Shown here piece by piece: positions 12,236-24,900 of a DNA stretch of 64,000 nucleotides. The DNA is from Anaeramoeba ignava (taxonomy: Eukaryota > Metamonada > Anaeramoebidae): the NCBI GenBank assembly GCA_028826165.1, contig JAPDFW010000064.1, positions 372,001-436,000 of the forward strand, in the 5' to 3' direction. The notes beneath the pieces are model-generated. The model saw nothing but the letters and a program-made list of their open reading frames with translations. It had not been told where the DNA came from and did no database searches. How positions within the stretch are numbered: the stretch's first letter is position 1; every line of letters begins with the position of its first letter. A program made the translations under genes and the position numbers.

Positions 12236-15200
12236 TTAATTAACTTGAGTATCAATGTTTTGCCAAGTATCTGTTGTTCCGTATTGTGAGAAAATTGAAT
12301 CTCTTAAATTCTTCTTTTGTTTACGTTTTCGAATGAAAACAATTGCGAGAATAACACCTGTGATAACTACAATAGGAACAACAATTGAAGTTACGATAAC
12401 ACCAGTATTAGAGCTAGCTGAAGTACTTGGTGCACAAGTTGAACCATCTTTATAAATAAATTTTAATCCGATTTTAATTTTAATTTCAAAATGAATTTTA
12501 TAAATAAATTTTATAAATAAATTTTTATCCGATTTTAATTTTAATTTTAATTTTAATTTTAATTTTAATTTTAATTTTAATATTAATTTAATTTTAATTT
12601 TAATTTTAATTTTATATTTTAATTTTAATTTACCACCACCACAAAATTTTAATTTTAATTTTATATGTAATTTTTTAATTTTAATTTTAATTTTAATTTT
12701 AATTTTAATTTTAATTTTAATTTTGATTTTAATTTTAATTTTAATTTTAATTTTAATTTTAATTTTAATTTTAATTTTAATTTTAATTTTAATTTTAATT
12801 TTATAAATAAATTTTAATTTTAAATTTTTATCCGATTTTAATTTTAATTTTAATTTTAATTTTAATTTTAAATTTTTATTTTAAATTGCATACCACCACC
12901 ACAAACTCCACAAACATCAATTGGGCATTGGCAAACAATTTTTTGTGCAGAAACACTCCATGCATTATATTGTGAACTGAAACTAATTGAACCAGGATTT
13001 TTATCACCAAAACCAATAATAACATGCCAAACAGGAGGAACATGAACAATAGGTTCAACATCAATATCTCCTGTTATATCAACCAATGTTTGAGTTGTCA
13101 ATGAATATGAACTAACAAAATTGATTGATCCTTTCAAGAAATAATTATCCCATGATCTATAATTTCAAATAAATACAATAAAATTCAATTTTGATTATTT
13201 TGAATTTTTTTATTAAAAATTACATCAAATCAGAAGAAGGATTTCCAACCCAAAAATCTCCAATATAATTGAAATTAATATTCGATGATGTGTTTGTAAT
13301 TTTATTTAATGTGCAGTTAATTCCCCAAATATAGTTTTGATAATCCATTTCTGCATTTATCAAATCTATTAAATATTTATTATTTAATATTTATTTAATA
13401 TTTATTATTTAATATTTATTTATTATTTATTATTTATTATTTATTATTTAATATTTAATATTTAATATTTATTATTTATTATTTATTATTTATTATTTAA
13501 TATTTATTATTTAATATTTATTATTTAATATTTAATATTTATTATTTAATATTTATTATTTAATATTTAATATTTAATATTTATTATTTAATATTTATTA
13601 TTATTTAATATTTATTATTTATTATTTAATATTTAATATTTAATATTTAATATTTATTATTTAATATTTAATATTTATTATTTAATATTTAATATTTATT
13701 ATTTAATATTTATTATTTAATATTTATTATTTATTATTTAATATTTATTATTTAATATTTATTATTTATTATTTAATATATTTATTATTTATTATTTATT
13801 ATTATTACTATCAGGTGATGCATCAAATTTTGAGAATGTTCCATTTGCCCAATTTCCTGTTGAATAAGGACCAAGTGTTCCAACCTAAATTTAATATAAA
13901 TAAAAGAATTTAATATTTCCAAAAAAAAAAAGAAAAAAAAAATATTTTCCAAATTAATTTACTTGCAACCAATCTCCAACTTTACGAGAAAAAATGGGTT
14001 GATTTTGGTAATGAATTTCAGGAAGAGATCCATCAGCATTATAATAGGACAAAAATTCACAACGAGAAACTGGAGTAGTACCATTATTTACGCTGAAAAA
14101 AATATCTTTACAAGCTTGACGAACTGTATTTTCATTTACTACAACAATTCTTAGTTTATATTGTCCAAGAGGAAATTCTGGGAATTGTCTTCCAGATTTG
14201 AAGGTATGATTTCCACTTGCAAGAGGGCATTTAATTTGAGATGCAATTTCGCACAAATTAAAATCGACTGTTGGAATTAATGGATCACCATTAAAATCAG
14301 TATACCAAAGCTAATTTTATTCAATTAGAAATTCAATTTGAATATTGAATTAAATTAAATTGAATTAAATTGAATTAAATATATGATTTAAATATTGGAT
14401 TTAAATTAAATTAAATATTTAATTTAAATTGAATTGAATTAAATTAAATTGAATTAAATATTGAATTGAATTGAATTGAATTAAATATTGAATTGAATTG
14501 AATTAAATTAAATTGAATTTAAATTAAATTGAAATATTAAAAAAAAGAAAAAATGAATATTGAATGGGAATATTTAAATTAAATTGAATTAAATTGAATA
14601 TTGAATTAAATTGAATATTGAAAAATTAAAATTAAATATTTAAATAAAAAAATGGAGTGAATTGAATGAAAATTGAATATTGAATATTGATTTTGAAAAT
14701 TGAATATTAAATATTTGAATTGAATATTTAAATTGAATTCTTAGTTGAAAATTAAATATTAAAATTGAATATTGAATTAAATAATGAATTTTGAAGGTAA
14801 ATATTAAATTGAATATTGAAAATTGAAAATTAAATTGAATTTGGAATATGAATATTGAATAATTGAATATTGAATTGAATTAAATTAATTGAAATTAAAT
14901 TGAATATTGAATTGAATATTGAATTGAAAATTGAATTGGTGAATATTGAATTGAATTAAATTGAATATTAAATTGAATTGAATTAAATTGAATATTGAAA
15001 TTGAATTGGGTAAAAATTGAATATTAAATTGGAATATTGAATAAAATTGAATTGAATTGAATATTGAATTGAATATTAAAATTGAATATTGGTAAATTGA
15101 ATTGATTGGTGGGTAAATATTGAATTGAATATTGAATTGAATTAAATTAAATAAAAAATTAAATTAAAATTGAAATTATTGAATTGAAATTAAATTGAAT

Positions 15201-16169
15201 TGAATTAAAATTGAATTGAATTGAAATTGGTGAATATTGGTGAAATTAAATATTATTGAAATTGAATTAAAATTGGTAAAAATCAAATTGAATTGATTTT
15301 AAATTGGAATTAAAATTAAAATAAATTGGGTGAATATTAAATTGAATTGGAAATTGAATAAAAATTGAATATTGGAATTTAAAATGAATTGTATTGGTTG
15401 AATTGAATTGAATTGGGTGAATGGAATTGGTGAATTGGTAAATTGGGTAAATATTAAAATTAAATATTGAATTAAATTGAATTAAAAATTAAATCAAAAT
15501 ATAAATAAAATTAAATTAAATATTAAATTAAATATAAAATTGAAAATTGAATATTGAATTGATATTGAATAAAAATTGAAATTGAATATTAAATTGAATA
15601 TTGATTTAAATTGAATATTGAATTAAATTGAATATTGAATTGAAGAATTGAATTAAATATTAAATTGAATTGAATTAAATATTAAAATTAAATATTAAAT
15701 ATTAAATTAAATATTAAATTGAAAATTGAATATTGAATTGAATTGAATATTAAATTAAATATTGAATTAAATATTGAATTGAATTAAATCAAATTGAATT
15801 GATTTAAATTGAATTAAATCAAATTAAAAATAAAAGATGATCTGGAATTATTTTGAATTAAATTGAATTAATGAAAATAATAGATTATTTGGAATTAAAG
15901 AGAAAAAAAGGAAAAAGAAGTTGAATTAAGAAAAAAAAATTTTTTTTTTTTACAGTTGCTTGAACAGTTCCTGTATTTAAAGTTTGAGTTAAACTATAAA
16001 TTATAGAAATAGTAAAATTTTCATCAATATTAATAAAATTAGAAGGGGTGTAATTGAATTCAAGTAATTGCAAAGGATCTGTTGGAGCACCACAATCTTG
16101 TATTGTAATTTGAGCATTAAGTACTGAAAGGAGAGTTATTGTCAAAATAAAGAACAATAGTGAATTCAT
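12236..16169 (-). CDS. Type I membrane protein with ML (MD-2/NPC2-like) lipid-binding domain
   Basis: Six exons: 16169-15954, 14310-13963, 13884-13809, 13365-13224, 13156-12894 and 12447-12236. Total 1,257 nt, 418 aa, all junction phases consistent. I start at MNSLLFF, which gives a clean signal peptide; an in-frame Met 19 codons upstream would add a lysine-rich leader. The ML-type region spans roughly residues 25-150, with DCGAP, NLCEIASQIKCPLASG and FPLGQYKLRI, the cysteine and P-x-G-x-Y pattern of E1/DerP2/NPC2 domains. A second extracellular region follows and ends in a Cys-rich CGVCGGDGSTC stalk. A single transmembrane helix (about GVIVTSIVVPIVVITG) and an RKRKQKK stop-transfer and cytosolic tail close the protein. 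It is probably a surface or endosomal lipid-binding receptor. Confidence 0.75.
12448..12893. repeat. Intron satellite with internal copies of its own splice flanks
   Basis: An AATTTT repeat intron. The donor flank TACCACCACCACAAA (+ strand, 12891-12905) is repeated at 12631-12645. The acceptor flank TTTATAAATAAATTTT with the following TCCGATTTTAA recurs near 12505 and 12801. The intron has therefore grown partly by duplicating blocks that include exon edges. Confidence 0.7.
13366..13808. repeat. Intron satellite, ATTTAATATTTATT type
   Basis: The 443-bp intron 3 of the ML-domain gene. It is made of TATTATTTAA/TATTTAATAT units only, bounded by a GTAATA donor and a TAG acceptor on the minus strand. 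Confidence 0.85.
14311..15953. repeat. Intron satellite, ATTGAATTAA type
   Basis: The 1.6-kb first intron of the ML-domain gene, formed by AAATTGAATATTGAATT units in poor register with scattered GGTGAA variants. It is the least regular satellite in the window, which suggests it is older than the others. No exon-like island is visible. Confidence 0.8.
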
Positions 16170-16539
16170 TTGTTTGATTCTCAAAAAAATCAAAAAGAAA
16201 AGAATAAAAAAATTTTTTAATTTTTTTTCTTTTAAATTTTCTTTTTTTTTTTTTAATTTCATTTTTTTGCTTTTTTTAATTCAAATTCAACTTATGAATC
16301 TTAAAATAAAAAAAGAAAAGATCAAAAAAATAAAAAAGGAAAAAAACAAAAAGCAATTCCAATTTTAATTTCAATTCCAATTTTAATTTCGATTTTAATT
16401 TCAATTTTAATTTTAATTTCAATTTCGATTTTAATTTTAATTTCGATTTTAATTTTGATTCCAATTCCAATTTCGATTTTAATTTTAATTCCAATTTCAA
16501 TTTTAATTTCAATTTTAATTTTAATTTCAATTTTAAAAT
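16170..16539. repeat. Spacer with AATTTC/AATTCC repeat
   Basis: Spacer between the start of the ML-domain gene and the stop of the U-box gene, both on the minus strand. From 16350 to 16535 it is an (AATTTTAATTTC)n / AATTCC repeat. The proximal part is A/T homopolymer with no clear TTTTTCATTTTT motif, unlike most genes here. Confidence 0.7.
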
Positions 16540-18327
16540 TTAAGATAATTTATATTGAGTTGTATTTTCAGCTCTTGTTAAAGGATCAGATTTTGTTCCA
16601 CTTATTTTATACCAATTTTCAAGAGCTTTTCCTTTATAAAAGAAAATATGAAAAGCATTTTTATCAGAGTTAGAATCAGCTCGAATAACCTTTTCCAAAT
16701 TTAAATATAAATATTGATTTAAATATTGATTTAAATATTTGATTTAAATATTTGATTTAAATATTGATTTAAATATTGATTTAAATATTTGATTTAAATA
16801 TTGATTTAAATATTGATTTAAATATTTATTTAAATATTGATTTAAATATTTGATTTAAATATTGATTTAAATATCTGATTTAATATTTGATTTAAATATT
16901 AATTTAAATATTGATTTAAATATTGATTTAAATATTTGATTTAAATATTGATTTAAATATTTGATTTAAATATTGATTTAAATATTTGATTTAAATATTG
17001 ATTTAAATATTGATTTAAATATTGATTTTAAATATTTGATTTAAATATTGATTTAAATATTTGATTTAAATATTGATTTAAATATTGATTTAAATATTGA
17101 TTTAAATATTGATTTAAATTTTGATTTAAATTTTAAAATTTAAATATTGATTTAAATATTTGATTTTAAATATTTGATTTAAATATTTGATTTAAATATT
17201 TTGATTTAAATATTGATTTAAATATTAATTTAAATATTGATTTAAATATTTGATTTAAATATTGATTTTAAATATTGATTTAAATATTGATTTAAATATT
17301 GATTTAAATATTGATTTAAATATTTGATTTAAATATTTGATTTAAATATTAGATTTAAATATTTATTTAAATATTGATTTAAATATTGATTTAAATATTT
17401 GATTTAAATATTTGATTTAAATATTGATTTAAATATTGATTTAAATATTGATTTAAATATTTGATTTAAATATTTGATTTAAATATTTGATTTAAATATT
17501 TGATTTAAATATTTGATTTAAATATTGATTTAAATATTTGATTTAAATATTGATTTAAATATTGATTTAAATATTTGATTTAAATATTGATTTAAATATT
17601 AATTTAAATATTTGATTTAAATATTGATTTAAATATTAGATTTAAATATTGATTTAAATAATTGATTTTAATATTGATTTAAATATTTGATTTAAATATT
17701 GATTTAAATATTGATTTAAATATTAATTTAAATATTGATTTAAATATTGATTTAAATATTTACAATTGTCATATCTTTCCTAATTGGACCTTTCTTATCT
17801 TTTTTCAAAACTTTTTCAAGTGTAATTGGACAAATTAATTCAGTTGAATTTTCAAAAGTTTCAAGTAATTTAAATTGAATAAAATCAGGTATTTCCTTTA
17901 AATATTGAGGTTTAATTTTAAATTTCTTTTGTAAAGTCCTAGTAACTTGAGCCATTTCTTTTTGATCCAATTCAGATACTTGAGCAATTTGTTCAATTTT
18001 GTTTTTTTCAGAATTTTTGTTTTCAGAATTTTTGTTAAGAATTTCTTTAGCACCTGAAAACCCATTAATTAAATCAGCAAGACCTTGGAATGATTCCTCA
18101 AATTTTTCTGAATTTTCAACAAGATTTAAAATTGATCCAAAAATTGCAACAGGATCTGATTTATCAATTTTATCTATTACAGTTATAACAATTCCTTTTA
18201 TAAATTGTTTTGCTTCTCTACTAAGTTCTGGATTTTCATTAAGAATTAATGTTGTAATTTCTGCTGCTCCTGCTTTTAAAATTTGTTTAATTCCCCAATT
18301 TGCAAGTTTTTTAGCAAAAAATTCCAT
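16540..18327 (-). CDS. U-box domain protein
   Basis: Two exons, 18327-17764 and 16689-16540, total 714 nt, 237 aa. The first 140 residues are helical (MEFFAKKLANWGIKQILKAG at the start) without a recognised domain. The C-terminus reads LICPITLEKV, then a variable insert, ALENWYKISGT and DPLTRAE. The CPITLE...DPLTR pair is the signature of U-box E3 ubiquitin ligase modules, which recruit E2 without zinc. The satellite intron splits the U-box just after DMTIV, so this domain only exists if the 1.07-kb intron is removed. The insert between the two signature parts is longer than usual. Substrate is unknown. Four TTTTTCATTTTT copies precede the start codon. Confidence 0.72.
16690..17763. repeat. 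Intron satellite, AAATATTGATTT type
   Basis: A 1.07-kb intron of near-perfect 12-13 bp units (TTTAAATATTGAT / TTTAAATATTTGAT) that begin directly at the GTAAATATT donor. It appears to have expanded from the intron's own 5' end. Confidence 0.88.
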
Positions 18328-18360
18328 TTTGTTGTTTTGTTTTGTTTTAGAAAATTTAAA

Positions 18361-18402
18361 AATGAAAAAAATGAAAAATGAAAAATGAAAAAAATTTTTT
18401 GA
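18361..18402 (-). promoter_or_regulatory. TTTTTCATTTTT cluster upstream of U-box gene
   Basis: Four copies of TTTTTCATTTTT on the minus strand, 35-75 nt upstream of the start codon at 18327. The same element recurs before most genes in the window. Confidence 0.5.
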
Positions 18403-18587
18403 ATTTTGATTTTTGATTTTTGATTTTTGATTTTTGGATTTTTGGATTTATCCTAATTGAAATTTTCTAAGAAAAATTGTTACATCTTTTTATCAATGTA
18501 ACAAAAAACAACAAAAAACAAAAAAAACAAAAAGCAAAACTAATTAATTCGATTAAATTTTTTTTGATTTCTTTTTTTTGATTAAAT

Positions 18588-21500
18588 TCAATCACTATCA
18601 TTTTTATCATGATTTTGATTAATTAAAATTGGATAATTTCCATTTTGATTTTGATTTTGATTTTGATTTTGATTTCCATTTTGATTTCCATTTTGATTTT
18701 GATTTTGATTTTGATTTTGATTTTCATTTTCTGAACTTAAGTCACTACTTAAACTTTGATTTTGAAAATCTGGTAAATCAGGATATCGAGTATTATCTTG
18801 ATTATCTTGATTATCTTGATTATTATTATTATCATCATCTTTTTTATTATCATCAACATTTTCAGATTTGTATTTATTTTCAATTTCATTTTTATTCTCA
18901 GGATTATCACGTGATAAAAGTCCTGTTCTTTCATTGTTTTCTTGTGGTTGATTTTCTGGATCGAGATTGTATACTTCTTCTAATGGATTTCTTGGAACTG
19001 TTTGTGGTTTTTCTGTATATAAATTTGGATTATATTTAGCTCTTGTAAAAAAAGGTTTGAGATATTTACGATCAAATCTCAAAAATCCTTTATTCTTTTT
19101 TGTTGTTTTTTGTTCTTTCTATATTTATAATAAAATAATTAAAATAATTAAAATAATTAAAATAATTAAATTATATCTTTTGATTTTCCTTCTTCTTACA
19201 GATGCATAAATATTCATTTTTTTAACAAGTGGTTGAGTCAATCCACCAAATATAAAAACAGTAAATAAAACAATCATCAAAGTAGTTGTTAAAATAACAT
19301 CACCATTTTCTGTACCAAGATCAACACTTAAGGCAAAAGCAACAGCACCTCTTAAACCACTAAACCAAAGTAAAAACTGTTGTTTTGCAGTTAATTTTCT
19401 TTTTTTCTTGAAAAGATTATTGAGGAAGGAAAGAGGAATAATATTGAAAAATCTAGAAATTAAGCAAAGAAAAATAGTTGTAGCAATCAAAGAGAATTTG
19501 AGGTAATGTTCAAAACAAAAAATTGCAAGACCCAAATAAATAAAAACGAAAGTCTCTGAAATGAACGCGATAACATGAATAGCTTGTCGAGTAATTTTTT
19601 GACTGTGAGGACTTAAATTATTATAAGCATAATGGGCCTCGACAATACCGCATGCAAGAATACCAGCAATTCCTGATAAATCAAGATCCTCACAAAGAAA
19701 ATAAGTGCACCAAGCAAAAAGAAATATTAGTGAACTTTCAATCATTGGATGATGTCTGAGTTTGACATGCTTGAATAAAAGAGAACTTAATAATCCTATT
19801 GCCATTCCTATTGCAAATGACCCTAGAAAAATACCAATAAATGTTCCTAATGCTTTGAATACAAATGCTGTAGTTACTGCACTGTCTTCAAATGCTAAAA
19901 ATGTATCAACAAGTACAATTGCAATTGCATCATTTAAAACAGATTCACCAAATACATTTGCATACAAATCTAAATCAACTCCTAATTCTTTGAAAATGGC
20001 AAGTACACTAACTATATATTTATATATTTTTTAAATTAAAAATTACAAATAAAATTAATATCAAATTCAATTTCAAATTCATATTCAGTATTCAAATTCA
20101 AATTAAAATTCAAATTCAATATTCAAATTCAAATTCAATTTCAAATTCAATATTCAAATTCAAATTCAAATTCAATTTCAATTCAATTTAATTCAAATTC
20201 AAATTCAAATTCAAATTCAATATTCAAATTCAATATTCAAATTCAAATTCAAATTCAATTTCAAATTCAAATTCAAATTACAAATAAAATTAATATCAAA
20301 TTCAAATTCAATATTCAAATTCAAATTCAAATTCAAATTCAAATTCAAATTCAAATTCAATATTCAAATTCAAATTCAATATTCAAATTCAAATTCAAAA
20401 TTCAAATTCAAATTCAAATTCAAATTCAAATTCAAATTCAAATTCAAATTCAAATTCAAATTCAAATTCAAATTCAAATTCAAATTCAAATTCAAATTCA
20501 AATTCAAATTCAATTTCAATTTCAAAATTACAAATAAAATTAATATCAAATTCAAATTCAAATTCAAATTCAAATTCAAATTCAAATTCAATTTCAATTT
20601 CAATATTCAAATTCAATTCAAATTCAATTTCAATATTCAAATTCAAATTCAAATTCAAATTCAAATTCAATATTCAAATTCAAATTCAAATTCAAATTCA
20701 AATTCAATATTCAAATTAAAATTCAATTTCAATTCAAATTCAAATTCAAATTAAAATTAAAATTCAAATTCAAATTCAAATTCAAATTAAAATTAAAATT
20801 CAAATTCAAATTCAAATTCAAATTCAAATTCAAATTAAAAATTCAAATTAAAATTCAAATTCAAATTAAAATTCAATTTCAAATTCAAATTCAAATTCAA
20901 ATTCAAATTAAAATTAATTATAAAATTTAATTTAATTTAATTTTCATAAATATTCACATACCAGGATCTGTTGCAGAAATCATACTCCCAAATAATAAAC
21001 ATTCAATAGATGTTAAAGTAAAAACAGAAGTATAATGAGAAAATAAAATTAAACCACCACCAATTACAAATGTTGATATTAATGTTCCAATTAATGCAAA
21101 TAATAAAACTGAAACCATATTTCTAAAAAAATTCCTTCTTTTCATATTATATCCACTCTTTTAATTTATCAAAAAAAAAAAACAATTCCATTTTTAAATT
21201 CAATAAATTCTTTTTTTGCTTTTTTTAATTTGATTTTTATTTTATCAAAATTTTCTCACCTCAAAAATAATTTGTGGAAGTAATAATAGCATAAAAACAT
21301 CTCTTTTAAAAGAACTAAACTCTTTTAATTCAAGTTTTCCTCCAAAATATCTTAATAATTTAATCAGTAAAAAAATTTAAAAAGAAGTAAAAAAAAATTT
21401 TTTTTTTTAAAATAAAAATTCAAAAAGATTTGAATTAATTTTTTCATTTAAATTATTTTTTATTATAATTAAATTAAATTATATTATATATATTATATAT

Positions 21501-21666
21501 ACCTTATACAAACTCCTGCTAATCCACCTATAATAATTGAAGCACCTGTTTCATGCAAAAACAAAATTTTTCTAGATCTTAAAAAATAAGCAGAAAGCAT
21601 TGCAAGAACACATAAAGCAAAGAAAAGTAATAATCCCCAATGACCAAATTCTTCTTCTTCTGACAT
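18588..21666 (-). CDS. Na+/H+ exchanger, CPA1/NHE family (SLC9-like)
   Basis: Five exons: 21666-21503, 21350-21260, 21157-20962, 20011-19200 and 19118-18588, total 1,794 nt, 597 aa. It exchanges Na+ or K+ for H+ across a membrane; the family members closest in motif are the organellar types (NHE6/7/8/9), which set endosome and Golgi pH. Visible signatures: about 12 hydrophobic helices, SATDPVSVLAIFKELG, VFGESVLNDAIAIVL (the FGESVLND motif with the acidic pair used for ion binding), and FSGLRGAVAFAL. The last exon is a hydrophilic cytosolic tail of about 170 aa rich in Asn and Gln. Intron 3 is a 950-bp AATTCA satellite that splits the DP-V codon of the conserved motif in phase 1. The acceptor of exon 2 has a nearby upstream alternative. 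Confidence 0.9.
20012..20961. repeat. Intron satellite, AATTCA type
   Basis: A 950-bp intron of the exchanger gene made of AAATTC hexamers with AATATTC and TTTCAATTTC variants. A higher-order block starting with ATTACAAATAAAATTAATATC appears three times (about 20041, 20277 and 20526). Confidence 0.85.
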
Positions 21667-21690
21667 TTTTTCAAAAGGAAAAAAAATTAA

Positions 21691-21782
21691 AAAAATGAAA
21701 AATGAAAAATGAAAAATGAAAAATTAAAAATGAAAAATGAAAAATGAAAAATTAAAAATGAAAAATGAAAAATGAAAAAAGA
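21691..21782 (-). promoter_or_regulatory. TTTTTCATTTTT array upstream of exchanger
   Basis: About nine tandem TTTTTCATTTTT/TTTTTAATTTTT units on the minus strand within 120 nt upstream of the exchanger start codon at 21666. Confidence 0.5.
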
Positions 21783-21923
21783 AAAATTGATGATTCATAA
21801 CTTTTTCTGTTTAAAAAATTTCTGTTTAAAAAAAAAAATAAAAAGAATTCAATCTAAAATTCTTTAAAGAAAGAAAAATCTAAACCAAAATTTAAAAAAA
21901 AAAAAAAAAATTTTTCCTTTTCT

Positions 21924-24900
21924 TTAATTTTTTTCTATTTTTTTTGAAAGCAAATCTTTTATATTTTTTGAGATCATTGAATGAGTATTTAATTGATAAT
22001 AATCTTTTGCATCTTGTAATTCATTAATTTCATCAACAGTAAGTTTTTCTGATAAATCATCTGTGTATAAAAATTCAATTAAAGCTTGAATAGAATTAAA
22101 ACTTTTTCCACTATAATCACTAACTCTATTTGAATTATCTTTAACAACTGAAAACATTCCTCTAAATAAATCAGATCTTGCAATTAAAATCAACTTATGA
22201 ACATGAATTTGTTCATTTCCAACTAAAATTGTAAAATCTTTTGATTTTTCATCTTGAAATAATCTTTTCAAGTCTTCAATCAATCCATTTCTTGTAAAAA
22301 TTTTCGGGAAATTTTTCATTCCAATTTTGCTACAAATTTCCCGAATAATTTTTTCTTCTTTTAGATCATGAACTGATCCAAGATAAAGACATTCTAAAAA
22401 AATTTCTACAGTTTTATAATTAAAATTCTTCAAAATTTCAAAAGCTTTTGAATAGTAATCATTTCCTAATCGGAATTTTAATATTAGATCATGTGCCTCA
22501 ATTGTTTTATCAACAGTTCTAATCTTAATATCCATGAATTCTTTTGTTGTAAATAATTTATGGAAATCTTCGTGCAAACTTTGATATCTTAAAAGAATAT
22601 TTCTTTGTCTTCTTTTCGTCTTGCAAACATCAAGAGCAGAAATTCCCTAAATATCATGATTATAAAATAAATTTTCCATTTAAATTACAAAATTTTCTTT
22701 TCTTTTCTTTTCTTTTCTTTTTTTAAAAAAAGAAATTGTTTACTTTCTATTTATTATTTTTTTTTTGATATGAATTTAAAATCAAAACTCAAATAATTTA
22801 AAATTAAAAAACTTTAAAAATTAAACCTTCTATAATTTTTTTAAATGAAAATAAAAATAAAAATAAAAATAAATAAATATAAAAATAAATATAAATATAA
22901 AAATAAATTACATTTGTAGCAAAGATATTTGCTCCACTAAGGATTAAAATTTTAGGAATTTTTGCATTTGGATTATCTGAACATGCTAAAATTAATGGTG
23001 TATCTCCCTAAAATAATAATAATTCAATTAATTTCTTTATTAAATTAAAATTAAAATTAAAACAAAATTAAAAATAATAAATACATCCTTATAAAATAAA
23101 ATGTAATTTTTGATTCATTTCTAAATATTTAAATCCTAATTTTTATTAAAAAAAATATTCAATACTTTTTTTTTTAATAAAAATAAAAAATATAAATATA
23201 AATATAAATCTAAATCTAAATCTAAATATTTTTTTCTTTACCTTTTGTTCTTGAATTTATATTCGCTTTATAACGAATAAGTTCATTAACAATTCTTGGA
23301 TCTGTTATACGTTTTGATGCAATATGAAGTGGTGTTAATCCCTTAATAATAATTTTAATAATAATAATTTTATTAATAATAATTTTAATAATAATAATTT
23401 TAATAATTTTAATTTTAATAATTTTAATTTTAATAATTTTAATTTTTGAGAAAATAAATACATTCTTTTAATAAATAAAAAACAAAAATTGAATTTAGTA
23501 AAATAATCATTTGAATAATAAATTTTTCTTTTAAATTACATTCTAAAAATATATAATTTGTTTTTTATATTTGTTTTTTTAAGATAAATCATAAACAAAA
23601 ATAATTATTTGAAATTTACAAATCGAATTTGTGGATTAAACCCAGCCTGTAATACTAATCGAAGTATTTGATAATCAGAAAGCATATCAATAGAAAATTT
23701 TGTTATTTTTGACTAAAAAATTGAAAATTTTTTTAATTAAATGAGAAAAAAAAGATTTTTTTTTTGATTAAATAAATAAAAAAATTAATCACATTAGATT
23801 CTTCAACTTTTGCTCCTGCTTTTAAAAAGAGTTTAACTACAGAAGCAGAACGTGTACATGCAATATGAAATGGTGTTTGTCCCTAATAATATTATTTTAT
23901 ATAAAATGAATTTTATGAAACTAAATTTTCCAACTTGAAAAAAAATTGTTATAATAAAAATACCCACTTAAAAAAGTAATATTTAATTAATATTTAAATA
24001 ATTATTAATAATATTTAATATATTTACTCTCTAAATAAATTTAAAAATATATTCCCTTTTTTTCTTATTCTTTGATTTAAATATTTCTTTTTTTTTTACA
24101 TCTTTCCAATTTGGATTGGCACCTTTATTAAGTAAAAATTTAATTAAATCATCATTATCTTGATTATTCACTGCATAATGTAATACAGAATATCCCTAAT
24201 TTTATTAAATTTATTATTAAAAAAAAATATTCAAATAAAAAAAAAACAAAACTAATTTTTCTATTACAGACTTTTTTTTGTTTTTAGATAATAAAAAAAA
24301 ATTATTATAAACAAAAAAACAAAAAGATTAAAGATATAATTTAAATACTCCCTAAATTGTTTTTAAATTATTTTTAAATTATTTTTTTAAAAAAAAAATA
24401 AAATCAAGATTAAAAATATTACATCAATAAAATTAACATCAAATCCTTTAGATAAAAGTAATTGATATGTTTTCAAATCTGTGAAATTTATTTTCACTAA
24501 ATCAGACATTATATTTTCTTTCTAAATTAAAATTAAAATTAAAATTAAAATTTAAAATTTAAAATTAAAAATAAATTAAAAAAAAATACAGCTTTAGGAT
24601 CAAATTCAGCTCCATAATCTAATAAAAGTTTTATTTTTTCATATGTAGGGTCTGATTTACATAAAATTTGTAAAGGTGAAAATTCCTAAATTGAAATAAA
24701 AATATTATAATTTTAAACAAAATTAATCTTTAATATTAATATTAATATTTACTCCTGGTTTTTTATTTACATCTGCTCCTAATTCCAATAATTTTTGAAT
24801 AACTAAAATATTACTTTCAACTTCACATGCTAATGATAATGGTGTGTCTCCACTCTATTTAAATCAAAAATCAAAAAAAGGAAAGAAATTTAAATTTAGA

